This document shows, in pieces, positions 15,680 through 24,932 of a stretch of DNA of 64,000 bases (the stretch's first letter is position 1; each line of letters begins with the position of its first letter). Under the pieces are notes generated by a model that saw only the letters and a list, made by a program, of their open reading frames with translations, had not been told where the DNA came from and did not search any database. The stretch comes from a bacterium D16-34 (GTDB lineage Bacteria; Actinomycetota; Coriobacteriia; Coriobacteriales; Eggerthellaceae), in the NCBI GenBank assembly GCA_003612515.1, contig RAZB01000002.1, positions 186,001 through 250,000 on the forward strand. The letters run 5' to 3'. Position numbers and translations under genes: made by a program.

Positions 15680-17179
15680 TTAAGCGTGTAAGTCTATCCG
15701 CGACAAAAAAGCCTGATAATCTATATCATTTTGATCAGCGTAGGCAACAGCAAACGATGCCATTGCCTCGTCAAACTTTTCTGAAGCTCCAAGATAACCA
15801 GCTATTGCTCCCCTGTTTCCCGTGCGAGCATGTGCTCGCGCAAGTGTCCACGCGCAGAGCAGACTATAGATCTCTAGCTCATCAGAACTAATCTTTTCCA
15901 GGTCAACCGACATTTTCCAATTCCAGAGTTGGCGTATGTAATAATCTCGCGAAATCCCATCAAACCCAGGACCTGTTGTCCATCCAAGCAAAACACCACT
16001 AGTGGCTTGCATGAGCCGCTGACCTTGAATAACACGTTCGCCATGTGTTGCATACGGGCTTTTCCCGCACCACCGTTCAAGCACAGATGCATTCGCTTCC
16101 TTTATCTGAAGTACGAGCGGATCTGCAATTTGCGTGCCGGTCAGCACCGCAACCCAGCACCTCGTACCAACACTTCCTACTCCAACTACTTTTTGAGCCA
16201 AACCTAACAAATGATAGTTTTCCAAAAGAGGTCTATAGGTTGGCAAAAGTGTAGCTCTGTAGCCTTTCAACAACGATTCAATCGATGAGCGAATTTGCTC
16301 GATATTCTCAGACGTCAGAAAATGCGACAGGGGCACAATCTCGGGCGGGTCGTAGACCATCTCAACTTCACCATCACACGTTGTCACCAGCTTATCGAAG
16401 GCTCGTTGGTTTGTTTTTGAGAATGCGCGCTTGAGATCAGCAGCAACATGGCGCCTATCGTCTTTGCTCACATGTTCAGAGAGTCGCTCTAACACATGGC
16501 CGACATCAATATATGCGTTCCACACATCAAGCGCTCCCCGTTCTGCGAAATATCTCATTGCAGCCCGGTAGCTCTCTGCGGTAAGCTGAGCAGCATGGAG
16601 ACACCACGAGTCACTAAAGCCTCTATTTCGACCGCAAATTACAACTGAGGCAACTAAGCGCTTCACATCCCATTCCCACGGAGCTCGCGAAGTTTCGTCA
16701 AAATCATTGAGGTCAAACACCAAATTGCTTTCGGGCGAACGATAGCCACCAAAATTTGCAATATGCGCATCTCCGCACGCTTGCACAATAATTCCGGTAT
16801 TGGGTTGTGTTGCCAGATCTGCAGCCATAGTTGCTGCTGTTGCACGATAAAAAGCAAACGGATTTGCAGCCATGCGCTTATGACGCTCATCAATAAGATC
16901 AGCCAAACGAGATTGTTCTTGAGCAAATAACAAATCCATAGCTTCTTGGCGATCAGTTTTTATCTCCCACCGACCAAGTTCGGATCTGCTTACCTTTTGG
17001 CGGGCTTCTTTGCCTTGTGTCCGAGCAATCTCGTAACCGGGCGCATGAGGCTGATCTTTCATTCCGCTTTTTTGTGAAGACTGAGCTGATGCTAATGCGG
17101 ATGGATGCTTTGCGCTTCCAAAAGCGTTTGAGCTTGTTGACTCCAAAGACTTTCGCAGTTTTGCCAACCTTTTGCTCAC
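15680..17179 (-). CDS. DUF2252 family protein
   Basis: A 499-residue soluble protein starting at GTG 17179 behind GGGAGG. It carries the DUF2252 signature G-D-A-H-I-A-N-F-G followed by F-D-L-N-D-F-D-E-T, and the kinase-like W-E-W-D-V-K-R-L-V-A-S. These motifs resemble the catalytic loop of aminoglycoside-phosphotransferase-like kinases, so a phosphotransferase role is often proposed but not shown. The first 90 residues are basic and Ser/Lys-rich. It stands alone on the minus strand. Length matches the family. Confidence 0.85.
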   Translation of the reverse strand: MSKRLAKLRKSLESTSSNAFGSAKHPSALASAQSSQKSGMKDQPHAPGYEIARTQGKEARQKVSRSELGRWEIKTDRQEAMDLLFAQEQSRLADLIDERHKRMAANPFAFYRATAATMAADLATQPNTGIIVQACGDAHIANFGGYRSPESNLVFDLNDFDETSRAPWEWDVKRLVASVVICGRNRGFSDSWCLHAAQLTAESYRAAMRYFAERGALDVWNAYIDVGHVLERLSEHVSKDDRRHVAADLKRAFSKTNQRAFDKLVTTCDGEVEMVYDPPEIVPLSHFLTSENIEQIRSSIESLLKGYRATLLPTYRPLLENYHLLGLAQKVVGVGSVGTRCWVAVLTGTQIADPLVLQIKEANASVLERWCGKSPYATHGERVIQGQRLMQATSGVLLGWTTGPGFDGISRDYYIRQLWNWKMSVDLEKISSDELEIYSLLCAWTLARAHARTGNRGAIAGYLGASEKFDEAMASFAVAYADQNDIDYQAFLSRIDLHA

Positions 17180-17233
17180 GGCTTAAGACCTCCCTAAAAG
17201 TTGCAGGCAAGCTACAGAAAATAAGTATGTTAC

Positions 17234-17340
17234 TATAATCAAATCACACTCACATAGTCTGCCGCCGGGTAGACAGTTAGCGCCCATAAAGCAAGCATCG
17301 TTAGGCCTTAGAAGATGCTTTCCTTATGGGCGCTTTTGTT
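17234..17340 (+). promoter_or_regulatory. Promoter plus structured leader ending in a terminator-like hairpin
   Basis: A -10 box TATAAT (17234-17239) with a poor -35 would start a transcript near 17246. The leader first forms a hairpin at 17257-17274 (GTCTGCC facing GGGTAGAC around a four-base loop). Then comes a long stem: AGCGCCCATAA (17279-17289) with TTATGGGCGCT (17324-17334), enclosing AAGCATC/GATGCTT, and TTTTGTTT follows. No plus-strand gene lies upstream, so the terminator-like stem belongs either to a small RNA or to a 5' attenuator for the gene at 17411. I could not match it to a riboswitch class. Confidence 0.6.
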
Positions 17341-17410
17341 TCACCCATCATACGTAAGTGAGTATTTGCCACTACCAGGATGAACCACTTAGCGAAGAAA
17401 GGGATGCATC

Positions 17411-18136
17411 ATGAAGCAATTTGTTACCGAAGAATCATTTTGGGAGCTCTTCCCTAATGCGCAAATAGGCGTCGTAGTTGCCAATAACATGAAGTCAACA
17501 GATGAGGTATTACCTGAAGATGCTTCGGCCATCAAAAAGGAACTAGCTCTTGCTAACACCAAGGCTGATCAGCACTTAGAAAGCAACACGATTTCCCAAA
17601 ATCAAGTCGTTGCTGTCTGGCGCGAAGCATACCAAAAATTCAAAACGAAAAAGGGTGCGCGCTGCTCCATCGAAAATCTTCTCAAGCGTGTTTTAAAAGG
17701 AAATCCGGTCGGCTCCATCACGCCTTCTGTTGATATCTACAACACCATCTCACTCACCTATGCGTTGCCCGTAGGCAGCGAAGACATCGATGCTATGGAT
17801 GGCGATATTTGCCTTGGCATCACTGAGGGCGGTGATGCATTTTTGCCGCTTGGCGAAGATGAGGAAGCACCAACCTTAGAAGGAGAGCTTTGCTATCGTG
17901 ACAACACGGGTGCAATTTGTAGGTGCTGGAATTGGCGAGATGGCGAACGAACCGCGCTTACCGATGATTCAAAGAAAGCTATTTTGATTATCGAATCGGT
18001 TGATCCTGATCGCGCAGGTGACCTGAGGGACGCAATTGATCAGCTCGCAGACATGATTGAGCGCTATCTTGGTGCTGATATCTATGCCAAACAGATCCTT
18101 ACCAAAGATGAACCCACTATGACGATTGACGAGTGA
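17411..18136 (+). CDS. B3/B4 domain protein (PheRS-beta-like editing fold)
   Basis: A 241-residue cytosolic protein. The body matches B3/B4-domain proteins related to the editing module of phenylalanyl-tRNA synthetase beta: K-K-G-A-R-C-S-I-E-N-L-L-K-R-V, then S-I-T-P-S-V-D-I-Y-N-T-I-S-L, and C-W-N-W-R-D-G-E-R-T near residue 176. Stand-alone members may remove mischarged amino acids from tRNA; this one's substrate is unknown. A structured leader precedes it. Its last 20 bp overlap the 3' end of the convergent transporter gene. Confidence 0.85.
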   Translation: MKQFVTEESFWELFPNAQIGVVVANNMKSTDEVLPEDASAIKKELALANTKADQHLESNTISQNQVVAVWREAYQKFKTKKGARCSIENLLKRVLKGNPVGSITPSVDIYNTISLTYALPVGSEDIDAMDGDICLGITEGGDAFLPLGEDEEAPTLEGELCYRDNTGAICRCWNWRDGERTALTDDSKKAILIIESVDPDRAGDLRDAIDQLADMIERYLGADIYAKQILTKDEPTMTIDE

Positions 18137-19043
18137 TCAGTACCACCATCGCTATCATAAGAACCAAACCCGCCCAATCGGCAGCAGTTACGATCGTACC
18201 GAGCCAGCATGCAGTCAACACCATGGCACTTGCTGGCTCTGCTGTACCAAGCAAGCTCCCCTTGACAGACCCCACAATGGCAACGCCATACAGATAGAGA
18301 GCAAATGCACATGCGGTGCCCAGCAATCCAATGCCAACAATAAGCACGAGCGCGCCATACATATCAATTGCTGGAAGGTATATTCCGCCCGCAAGAACCG
18401 ATTCGCACCCAAAACAAATTACAGCAACCAAAGCTGCTATACACAAACCACATGAGATAACAGGAATGCTCGGCCATTTATTGTAAAGCTCTCGCGGGAT
18501 CATGATATAAAGCGTCACCGACAGCGCATTGATGATACCCCAGAAAAGACCGAGCGGATCAATAGCTAGATTCGACGGATTGCCTTGTGTTGCTATGAAC
18601 CATGTTGAAGCCAGCGCGCAAACCAGTCCTGCAACTTCAAACTTTCGCGGCAGCCTTTTGCCACTTATGCAAGCTATACCCATAACAAATACGGTCGCCA
18701 AACTCTGCAGCACCGTTGCGGTTCCGGCATTAGTTGAGGCAACTGAAATAGCAAAGGTGGATTGACTTAAAAACAACCCAATTCCGAACAACACAAGCTT
18801 AAGTCTAACGCGTTTACACGAAAGAATCTCACAAAGCGCATCTTTATAGCGAACTGCCGCAAAACCAAGCATAATAACGGCGGCAATAGTTGCACGCACA
18901 ACAGTAATAAACAAAGGCGACATGCCATATTCAGACAAAACGACTTGTGCGCACGCACCTGAAAACCCCCATAACAGCGCACCAGTAAGGGCAGACAGAA
19001 TGCCTATTGTCATATGGTTTTGCATCTTCCAGCTTTTGAGCAT
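18117..19043 (-). CDS. EamA/DMT-family exporter
   Basis: A 308-residue inner-membrane transporter with ten hydrophobic segments arranged as two EamA repeats. The first begins G-I-L-S-A-L-T-G-A-L-L-W-G-F-S-G and the second D-P-L-G-L-F-W-G-I-I-N-A-L-S. Family members export metabolites or amino acids. I place the start at ATG 19043, six bases behind AGGTGA; alternatives are GTG 19052 and ATG 19025. Substrate unknown. The 3' end overlaps the B3/B4 gene by 20 bp. Confidence 0.85.
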   Translation of the reverse strand: MLKSWKMQNHMTIGILSALTGALLWGFSGACAQVVLSEYGMSPLFITVVRATIAAVIMLGFAAVRYKDALCEILSCKRVRLKLVLFGIGLFLSQSTFAISVASTNAGTATVLQSLATVFVMGIACISGKRLPRKFEVAGLVCALASTWFIATQGNPSNLAIDPLGLFWGIINALSVTLYIMIPRELYNKWPSIPVISCGLCIAALVAVICFGCESVLAGGIYLPAIDMYGALVLIVGIGLLGTACAFALYLYGVAIVGSVKGSLLGTAEPASAMVLTACWLGTIVTAADWAGLVLMIAMVVLITRQSS

Positions 19044-19060
19044 ACATTTCACCTAGAAAG

Positions 19061-19174
19061 CTAAGTATAAGTTTTATTGTTGATCTTGTTGGTCGCGAAC
19101 ACTTCCGCGCCAATATTGATGATGCTATTGCTTATGCGAGAGAGCTTGTCGATACGTGCGAACAGAGCACTTAA
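19061..19174 (+). pseudogene. Possible coding relic between DMT and tex genes
   Basis: A plus-strand stretch reads without stops as I-V-D-L-V-G-R-E-H-F-R-A-N-I-D-D-A-I followed by A-Y-A-R-E-L-V-D-T-C, ending at TAA 19172-19174, on top of the tex stop codon. It looks protein-like (amphipathic helix, no rare residues) but has no start codon or upstream body. It may be the tail of a lost gene. I could not assign a family. Confidence 0.3.
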
Positions 19175-21321
19175 GCGCGTGGCTTAATCATAGATAAAGA
19201 GATGCGTCCACGATTCTTATCGACAGACTCAACCCATATTTTTACCGTATCGCCTACCGCAACCACATCAGAGGGATGCTTAACAAAGTTCTCAGACAAC
19301 TTTGAGATATGCACAAGTCCATCTTGCTTAACGCCGATATCAACAAACGCACCAAAATCTACCACATTGCGAACCGTACCCGTCAGCTCCATCCCTGGTT
19401 CAAGGTCATCCAAAGACAGCACTGAGCGACTAAAGACCACCTCAGGCGCGTCCTCACGCGGGTCACGCCCTGGCTTTTCTAAATCAGCCACAATATCAGT
19501 AAGCGTTGGCAAGCCGACCCCAAGTTCAGTTGCTAACGCACCAAGATTTCCCAGCTTCGAGCGAATGTCAACATTGTTGCCATGCGCCAAATCACGCACT
19601 GATATGCCTGCCCGCTCTAAAACTGCGGCGGCAACCGCATAGCTTTCAGGATGCACGCCGGTACCATCAAGCGGTTCGCGCCCTTCGCGAATTCGCAAAA
19701 AGCCGGCACAATTTTGAAATGCTTTCGGCCCTAATTTTGAAACCTTTTTCAATTGCGCTCGCGAAACAAACGGTCCTTGTTCTTCGCGAAATGCCACAAT
19801 GTTATGCGCAATCGTAGGCGAAATTCCTGCTACATATGACAACAAAGACTCACTTGCGGTGTTCAGGTCTACCCCAACCTGATTTACCACGCGCTCAACT
19901 ACCCCACTGAGCGTTGCCGAGAGCTCTTTTTGGTTCAGGTCGTGCTGATATTGCCCCACACCAATTGATTGCGGAGGGATTTTAACCAGCTCAGCTAAGG
20001 GATCTTGCAAACGACGCCCAAGACTGAGCGCACCACGCGTGGTAACATCAAGCTCTGGATGCTCTTTGCTCGCAAGCTCCGACGCCGAATAAACCGACGC
20101 GCCAGCTTCGTTGACTATCGTATAACGAATTGGCTTTTTGCTCTCTTCGATAAACTGTGAAACCACTTCTTCAGTTTCGCGGCTCGCCGTGCCATTTCCC
20201 ACGACAATAGTATTTGCTTGAAACTTATCTGCCCACACACCAAGCGCTCTCTTAGCACCCGCCACATCATTTTTTGGTGGTGTTGGGTAAATGGTTCCAT
20301 AATCTAAAAGGCTGCCGTACTCATCAATCACTGCCACCTTGCATCCGGTGCGATACCCCGGATCAAGCGCAATAACACGTGCGTCTTTTACTGGTCGTTG
20401 CCTAAGGAGTGCCTCGGCATTCTTGGCGAAAACCTCGATAGCATCTTTTTGGGCACGCTCGGTTGCCAATGTGCGCGCCTCGCGCTCAAGCGAGGGAGCC
20501 ATCAAGCGCTTCCAGCTGTCAGCGAGCGCTCCTGAAAGTACATTACGCCACGGGCTTTCGCCTTTAATGAATCTCCGTTCAAGACGCTGAAGCGCTTCTT
20601 CGCTGTCCACAGTTACACCAACGCGCAGTTTACCTTCAGCCTCACCACGATTGAGTGCCAAAATACGATGGCTTGGAACACGTGCGAGCGATTCGGAAAA
20701 ATCGATATAAGCAGCAAAATCACGCTCGGCATCCTCATCAATACCTCGAGCAGTGATCTGTCCTGTTCGCTGCACAAACCCGCGCAACTCATCAACCGCA
20801 TCAGGATTGTCGGCCACATATTCCGCCACTATGTCGCACGCCCCTTGCAAAGCTGCATGAGCGTCTGCATACGGGCTATCAGCTTTAACGAAATGCCCTG
20901 CCTCCTGAAGTGGGTCTTTGGGAGCTCTGTTTTGGGCGAGGATCATGTCTGCAAGCGGAGCAAGTCCTGCATCACGCGCCTTCGACGCCCGCGTAATGCG
21001 ACTCTTTTTGAAGGGCTTATAAAGGTCTTCGACACGCTGCAATGTTTCAGCTGACTGGAGCTGGTTTGCTAGCTCATCAGTTAGTTTATCTTGCTCTTTA
21101 AGGGTGGCTACCACTTCAGCTTTGCGCGCAGCAAGACGGTTTAAATAGTCAAGGCGCTCAGCTAACGTGCGCAATGTCACATCGTCCAAACCCCCCGTTG
21201 CTTCTTTGCGATAGCGCGCAATAAAAGGAATAGTGCAACCATCATCAAGCAGCTGCACAACAGCTTCCACCTGGTGCGTTCCTATTTTCAATTCGCTTGC
21301 AATGGTTTTTGAGATATCCAT
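19171..21321 (-). CDS. tex: Tex family RNA-binding transcription accessory protein
   Basis: A 716-residue cytosolic protein of full family length. In order: an N-terminal helical region (T-I-P-F-I-A-R-Y-R-K-E near residues 31-41), a YqgF-like RNase H fold around 325-430 (V-I-A-L-D-P-G-Y-R-T-G-C), helix-hairpin-helix motifs around 500-560 (V-D-L-N-T-A-S-E), and a C-terminal S1 domain (G-T-V-R-N-V-V-D-F-G-A-F-V-D-I-G). Tex binds nucleic acid and affects transcription and toxin expression in several bacteria. ATG at 21321. All motifs are intact. Confidence 0.95.
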   Translation of the reverse strand: MDISKTIASELKIGTHQVEAVVQLLDDGCTIPFIARYRKEATGGLDDVTLRTLAERLDYLNRLAARKAEVVATLKEQDKLTDELANQLQSAETLQRVEDLYKPFKKSRITRASKARDAGLAPLADMILAQNRAPKDPLQEAGHFVKADSPYADAHAALQGACDIVAEYVADNPDAVDELRGFVQRTGQITARGIDEDAERDFAAYIDFSESLARVPSHRILALNRGEAEGKLRVGVTVDSEEALQRLERRFIKGESPWRNVLSGALADSWKRLMAPSLEREARTLATERAQKDAIEVFAKNAEALLRQRPVKDARVIALDPGYRTGCKVAVIDEYGSLLDYGTIYPTPPKNDVAGAKRALGVWADKFQANTIVVGNGTASRETEEVVSQFIEESKKPIRYTIVNEAGASVYSASELASKEHPELDVTTRGALSLGRRLQDPLAELVKIPPQSIGVGQYQHDLNQKELSATLSGVVERVVNQVGVDLNTASESLLSYVAGISPTIAHNIVAFREEQGPFVSRAQLKKVSKLGPKAFQNCAGFLRIREGREPLDGTGVHPESYAVAAAVLERAGISVRDLAHGNNVDIRSKLGNLGALATELGVGLPTLTDIVADLEKPGRDPREDAPEVVFSRSVLSLDDLEPGMELTGTVRNVVDFGAFVDIGVKQDGLVHISKLSENFVKHPSDVVAVGDTVKIWVESVDKNRGRISLSMIKPRA

Positions 21322-21460
21322 GTTTTGTTGCCTATCTTGCTCGAATATCTGCTAAGAATATTTTTGACTATTAAACTTTATCCTAGCTATTTTGAAGCAT
21401 TCGCGCAAAACAAACATTTTCTTCACGCAAGCAAAGGTGACAGACATACTCAATACAACA

Positions 21461-21496
21461 AAGTAAATGCGCTGACTTAAGTCAGCGCATTTACTT
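21461..21496 (-). terminator. 36-bp perfect palindrome, terminator of the flavoprotein gene
   Basis: Two 18-base arms, AAGTAAATGCGCTGACTT and its exact inverse, meet without a spacer. The site lies 68 bp beyond the stop of the Tat flavoprotein gene and about 140 bp upstream of tex. The U-rich ends (ATTTACTT) fit a terminator; perfect symmetry also permits protein binding. Confidence 0.7.
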
Positions 21497-21564
21497 AACA
21501 TGCTTACAGAGAACCTATCGATTTTCTATGAGATATAACCCTACAATCAATCTTTTTACTCAGT

Positions 21565-23229
21565 TTACTCCCAAGCGGTTTCTGCAGCTACACCACGTCC
21601 TGCAATACGACCGAAGGTATAGCAACTTGCAACAGAAGCACCACTTCCACAATAACCAGTTCCCAAAATGTCGCTTGCATTTCGTCCTGCTGAATACAAA
21701 CCTGGGATTGGCTGGTCATCCATTGCATAAAGCACTTGAGCAGCCGTATTAATCTTGAGACCACCATAAGTAAATAAGCCATTTAGCGTAGTGGCTGAAA
21801 TTGCATAAAACGGCGCCTGTTCAATAGGTCGTGTAAACTCAGGACGCTTCATCCATAACGGATCTTCACCTTGAGCCGCATATTCATTGTAATATGCAAT
21901 AGTGTTTTCAAGAGTGCCCTTGGGTGTATCTAGAGCCTGTGCCAATTCTTCGATGCTATCAGCTTGAGCAATAATTATGTCAGGCTTAATCTCAGATATT
22001 TCGTTCATTTGATCATAAGTTTGCTTATCGAAGACCATATAGCATTCAGCATAGTCGCGATAATAGTAAGGGTTACGAGAGATCTGCGCATAGTATGAGC
22101 CTGCATAATGATCCTCAGAGATAAAACGAACACCGCGTTTGTTGACAAGTGCGCTAAAACAAAGCGGACCGCCAACCACCGAATGACGTGCGCGCCATGC
22201 GCCATTAGAAAGCTCACCGTACGCAAAATGCATATGGCGAGTTGCTGCGCCAATACCTTGACCCATGCGAATACCATCACCCGTATCGCCTTCAGTGCCA
22301 ATGATAAAGCTTCCCATTGCATAGGGCACATATTGCTCAATCATAGCGTCGTTATAAGCAAAGCCACCAGAGCAAAGCACAACACCTTTCTTGGCTTTGA
22401 TGTTATAGTCTTTACCATCTTTTTTTGCCACGACACCTACGACTCGTCCAGTTTCTGGATGAACAATAAGCCGCTGAGCGGGAGTTTTATATAAAACCTC
22501 AGGTTCAAATGCCTCTACAGCCTTCTGAAGCGGCTGAAAGAATCCAGAGCCGTTTTTTGCTCCTGTAAGAGTACCATCAAGATCCTCAACAACACCAAAT
22601 ACCCAATGACTATGTGGAACCGCTTCGCAAATACCAACGTAATCAAGACTAAACTCATCACCAGTGCATGACAAACCAGCATCATAGTTTGCCTCTTCCG
22701 GCCAAGGCGGGTTATAGCCAGGTGTGAACTCAACACCTAAGGTGTCAACCAGCCAGCTATACAGATCAAGCGATTCGTCAGCCAACACGCGGCAGTGATC
22801 TTCGCTTACACCAGGACCTGTTGCAGCGACCAAATAGTTGTAATAATTGTCAGGCGTTTCATCAAAACCACACGCTTTCTGTGTAGGCGTACCTCCACCC
22901 ATATAGATAAGTCCACCACAAATATTAGTTGAACCACCTGCTTTATCAAGCTTCTCAAGGATTGTTACCTGACATCCTGCATCCAGCGCTTCCCACGCAG
23001 CTGCAGCACCGGCACCACCAAAACCGACAACAACAACATCGGTTTCAGCATCCCATGTTTGTGGCAGACCCACTGACGCGATGGGTTCAGCGTCATCGCT
23101 TACTGTCGAAGGAGAACAGGCAGCTAAAACACCAGACGCTAAAGCCAGACCACCTAATGCAGTGCCTCCTTTAAGAAAGGTTCGACGCGATAATCCTTGT
23201 GATTTCTCACATGTTTGCTTTGATTTCAT
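21565..23229 (-). CDS. Tat-exported FAD-dependent fumarate-reductase-like oxidoreductase
   Basis: A 554-residue flavoprotein. The start is ATG 23229, behind AAGGGAG; in-frame upstream ATGs exist. The N-terminus is a Tat signal, S-R15-R16-T-F-L-K, followed by a hydrophobic stretch and a lipobox-like L-A-A-C38, so it may be a Tat lipoprotein. The FAD-binding motif V-V-V-G-F-G-G-A-G-A-A-A-A follows. Further signatures of the FrdA/KstD-like group are G-G-S-T-N and G-G-L-K-I-N near the C-terminus. Such exported flavoproteins are expanded in Eggerthellaceae, where they reduce organic acceptors. No cytochrome partner is adjacent. The divergent LuxR-type gene probably regulates it. Confidence 0.9.
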   Translation of the reverse strand: MKSKQTCEKSQGLSRRTFLKGGTALGGLALASGVLAACSPSTVSDDAEPIASVGLPQTWDAETDVVVVGFGGAGAAAAWEALDAGCQVTILEKLDKAGGSTNICGGLIYMGGGTPTQKACGFDETPDNYYNYLVAATGPGVSEDHCRVLADESLDLYSWLVDTLGVEFTPGYNPPWPEEANYDAGLSCTGDEFSLDYVGICEAVPHSHWVFGVVEDLDGTLTGAKNGSGFFQPLQKAVEAFEPEVLYKTPAQRLIVHPETGRVVGVVAKKDGKDYNIKAKKGVVLCSGGFAYNDAMIEQYVPYAMGSFIIGTEGDTGDGIRMGQGIGAATRHMHFAYGELSNGAWRARHSVVGGPLCFSALVNKRGVRFISEDHYAGSYYAQISRNPYYYRDYAECYMVFDKQTYDQMNEISEIKPDIIIAQADSIEELAQALDTPKGTLENTIAYYNEYAAQGEDPLWMKRPEFTRPIEQAPFYAISATTLNGLFTYGGLKINTAAQVLYAMDDQPIPGLYSAGRNASDILGTGYCGSGASVASCYTFGRIAGRGVAAETAWE

Positions 23230-23400
23230 AAATACTCCCTTCATGACCCCTCCCTCACTTATATTCAGAGGGTGTTGCTGCAGATAATAAGGATCATGAG
23301 AGCCATTTTGATCATATGAAAATCTCTGTTTTCGCAAAAATGAGACCCGAGAGAAACATACGGGTTGCCGCTAAAGCCTGCACCTGGTAAATTTTGTTTG

Positions 23401-24906
23401 ATGAAACCTCTCTTTAACACGCTCACAATACCTACTGGACGTCATAAGATGATCTCGGGTATGCGCGTCCTTGGTTTCTCGTTTCTACTTACTTGGTTTA
23501 GTGCAAGTGGATTTCTTTCCTCAACACCAAGTGCTGCACGCTCTGACCTTCTCACGCTCTTAGTCTTTACTATTTCACTATTTGTTGCTGCTATTTTTCA
23601 TAAAGTAATAGCAAAACATCTTGCATGTAGCTGGATTTCTGAACTAACCATTGGTGTTCTGGCTTGTGTCGGAACGATTTTGCCTACGGTACTCAATGAG
23701 GATATAGTGATATATGGACTCTGTCCCTTGTTTACAGGCTTTGGACTGGCTCTCTTAAGCCTTCAATGGGCTCAACTCTTCAGTGAACTAAAAACAAGTG
23801 CTGTAATAACGCAAACAATCGTAGCGCAAATGATCATGTCATTACTGCATTTTGCAAATTCCTTCATGCCGCCCCTACCAGAAGCTTGTGTACGAGGGTC
23901 TTTACTTATAGCTTCGGCAGCAACTTTAATAATGCTTCTTACACAAACTCAGATTAAGAATCAACGCATTGCCAACAATAAAACATCCTTTGCCCAACGC
24001 ATATCTTTGCAAGATAAACCCGAGGCGCAACATTGCCTTCAATGGAAGCCCTTTGTTCGATTCATCGTCGCCATCAATCTCTGGGGTATAGCAATTAATC
24101 AGATCTATAATATTTATAGATATTGCAGCCCTGTTGATTTCTCTAGTCTTTCCATGCCGGCAGCTGTCATCGAAGTTCTCTTCCTGGGATGCCTTCTTGC
24201 TTTAGTGAACTTTAAAAGAATCAAAGACACAAATCTCTACACCATTATAGCCTCAACAGCTTTACTCTCATTTTTACTCGTTCCTATCTTAGGTTTTGAA
24301 AACCCCATACCATTCTACGCAATTTTCTTGAGCTATTGCACACTTTCAATTCTCACATGGACGCTTTCTGCACGAATGTGTGAGGCTTATCATATAGATT
24401 CTGTCATCGTTTATGGATGCTCTATAGGTTCATTTTTGGGAATGCAAATTGTAATTGCACGAGCCTTTTCTCCCGATATGTTTACTACAATAGCTTCGCT
24501 TCCTACCCAACAAAACATTCTCTGTCTCATTGGTGCCTGCATGAGCCTCATAGCGTATCATCTGGTACTTAATAAGAAATCTGCGCTTTGGCTGAATAAT
24601 CAACCAAACATCTCTCAGCAGTCACCCAAAGATTCGACGGTAAAACCAGCTACCGACCCCTTTGCTCACTGGGATCAAATAGCGCATGATTTTGGTTTAA
24701 CTCCTCGCGAAAGCGAAGTCGTGTTGCTCTTTGCGCGAGGACGAAGTTATGAACGCATACAAGAAACACTGGTCATTTCTCGCGGTACAGTCAACTATCA
24801 CATGAGCAACGCATATCGAAAGTTAGGGATTTCTAGTAGGCAAGAACTACTCGACCTTATTGATAAAAGCGCAATAAATACTACTATAGAGAGTTCTAAT
24901 CAATAA
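23401..24906 (+). CDS. LuxR-type regulator with polytopic membrane N-terminus
   Basis: A 501-residue protein: about twelve hydrophobic segments over residues 10-400, then a C-terminal LuxR/GerE helix-turn-helix (L-T-P-R-E-S-E-V-V-L-L-F-A-R-G, S-R-G-T-V-N-Y-H-M-S-N-A-Y-R-K-L-G). This architecture is characteristic of Coriobacteriia, where many paralogues sit beside exported redox enzymes and are thought to sense their substrates. ATG 23401 is used; a TTG at 23365 could add 12 residues, and neither has a clear ribosome binding site. It is divergent from the Tat flavoprotein and 27 bp upstream of the amidohydrolase gene. Confidence 0.9.
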   Translation: MKPLFNTLTIPTGRHKMISGMRVLGFSFLLTWFSASGFLSSTPSAARSDLLTLLVFTISLFVAAIFHKVIAKHLACSWISELTIGVLACVGTILPTVLNEDIVIYGLCPLFTGFGLALLSLQWAQLFSELKTSAVITQTIVAQMIMSLLHFANSFMPPLPEACVRGSLLIASAATLIMLLTQTQIKNQRIANNKTSFAQRISLQDKPEAQHCLQWKPFVRFIVAINLWGIAINQIYNIYRYCSPVDFSSLSMPAAVIEVLFLGCLLALVNFKRIKDTNLYTIIASTALLSFLLVPILGFENPIPFYAIFLSYCTLSILTWTLSARMCEAYHIDSVIVYGCSIGSFLGMQIVIARAFSPDMFTTIASLPTQQNILCLIGACMSLIAYHLVLNKKSALWLNNQPNISQQSPKDSTVKPATDPFAHWDQIAHDFGLTPRESEVVLLFARGRSYERIQETLVISRGTVNYHMSNAYRKLGISSRQELLDLIDKSAINTTIESSNQ

Positions 24907-24932
24907 CTATAAACTGCACAAAAGGAGTAGTT

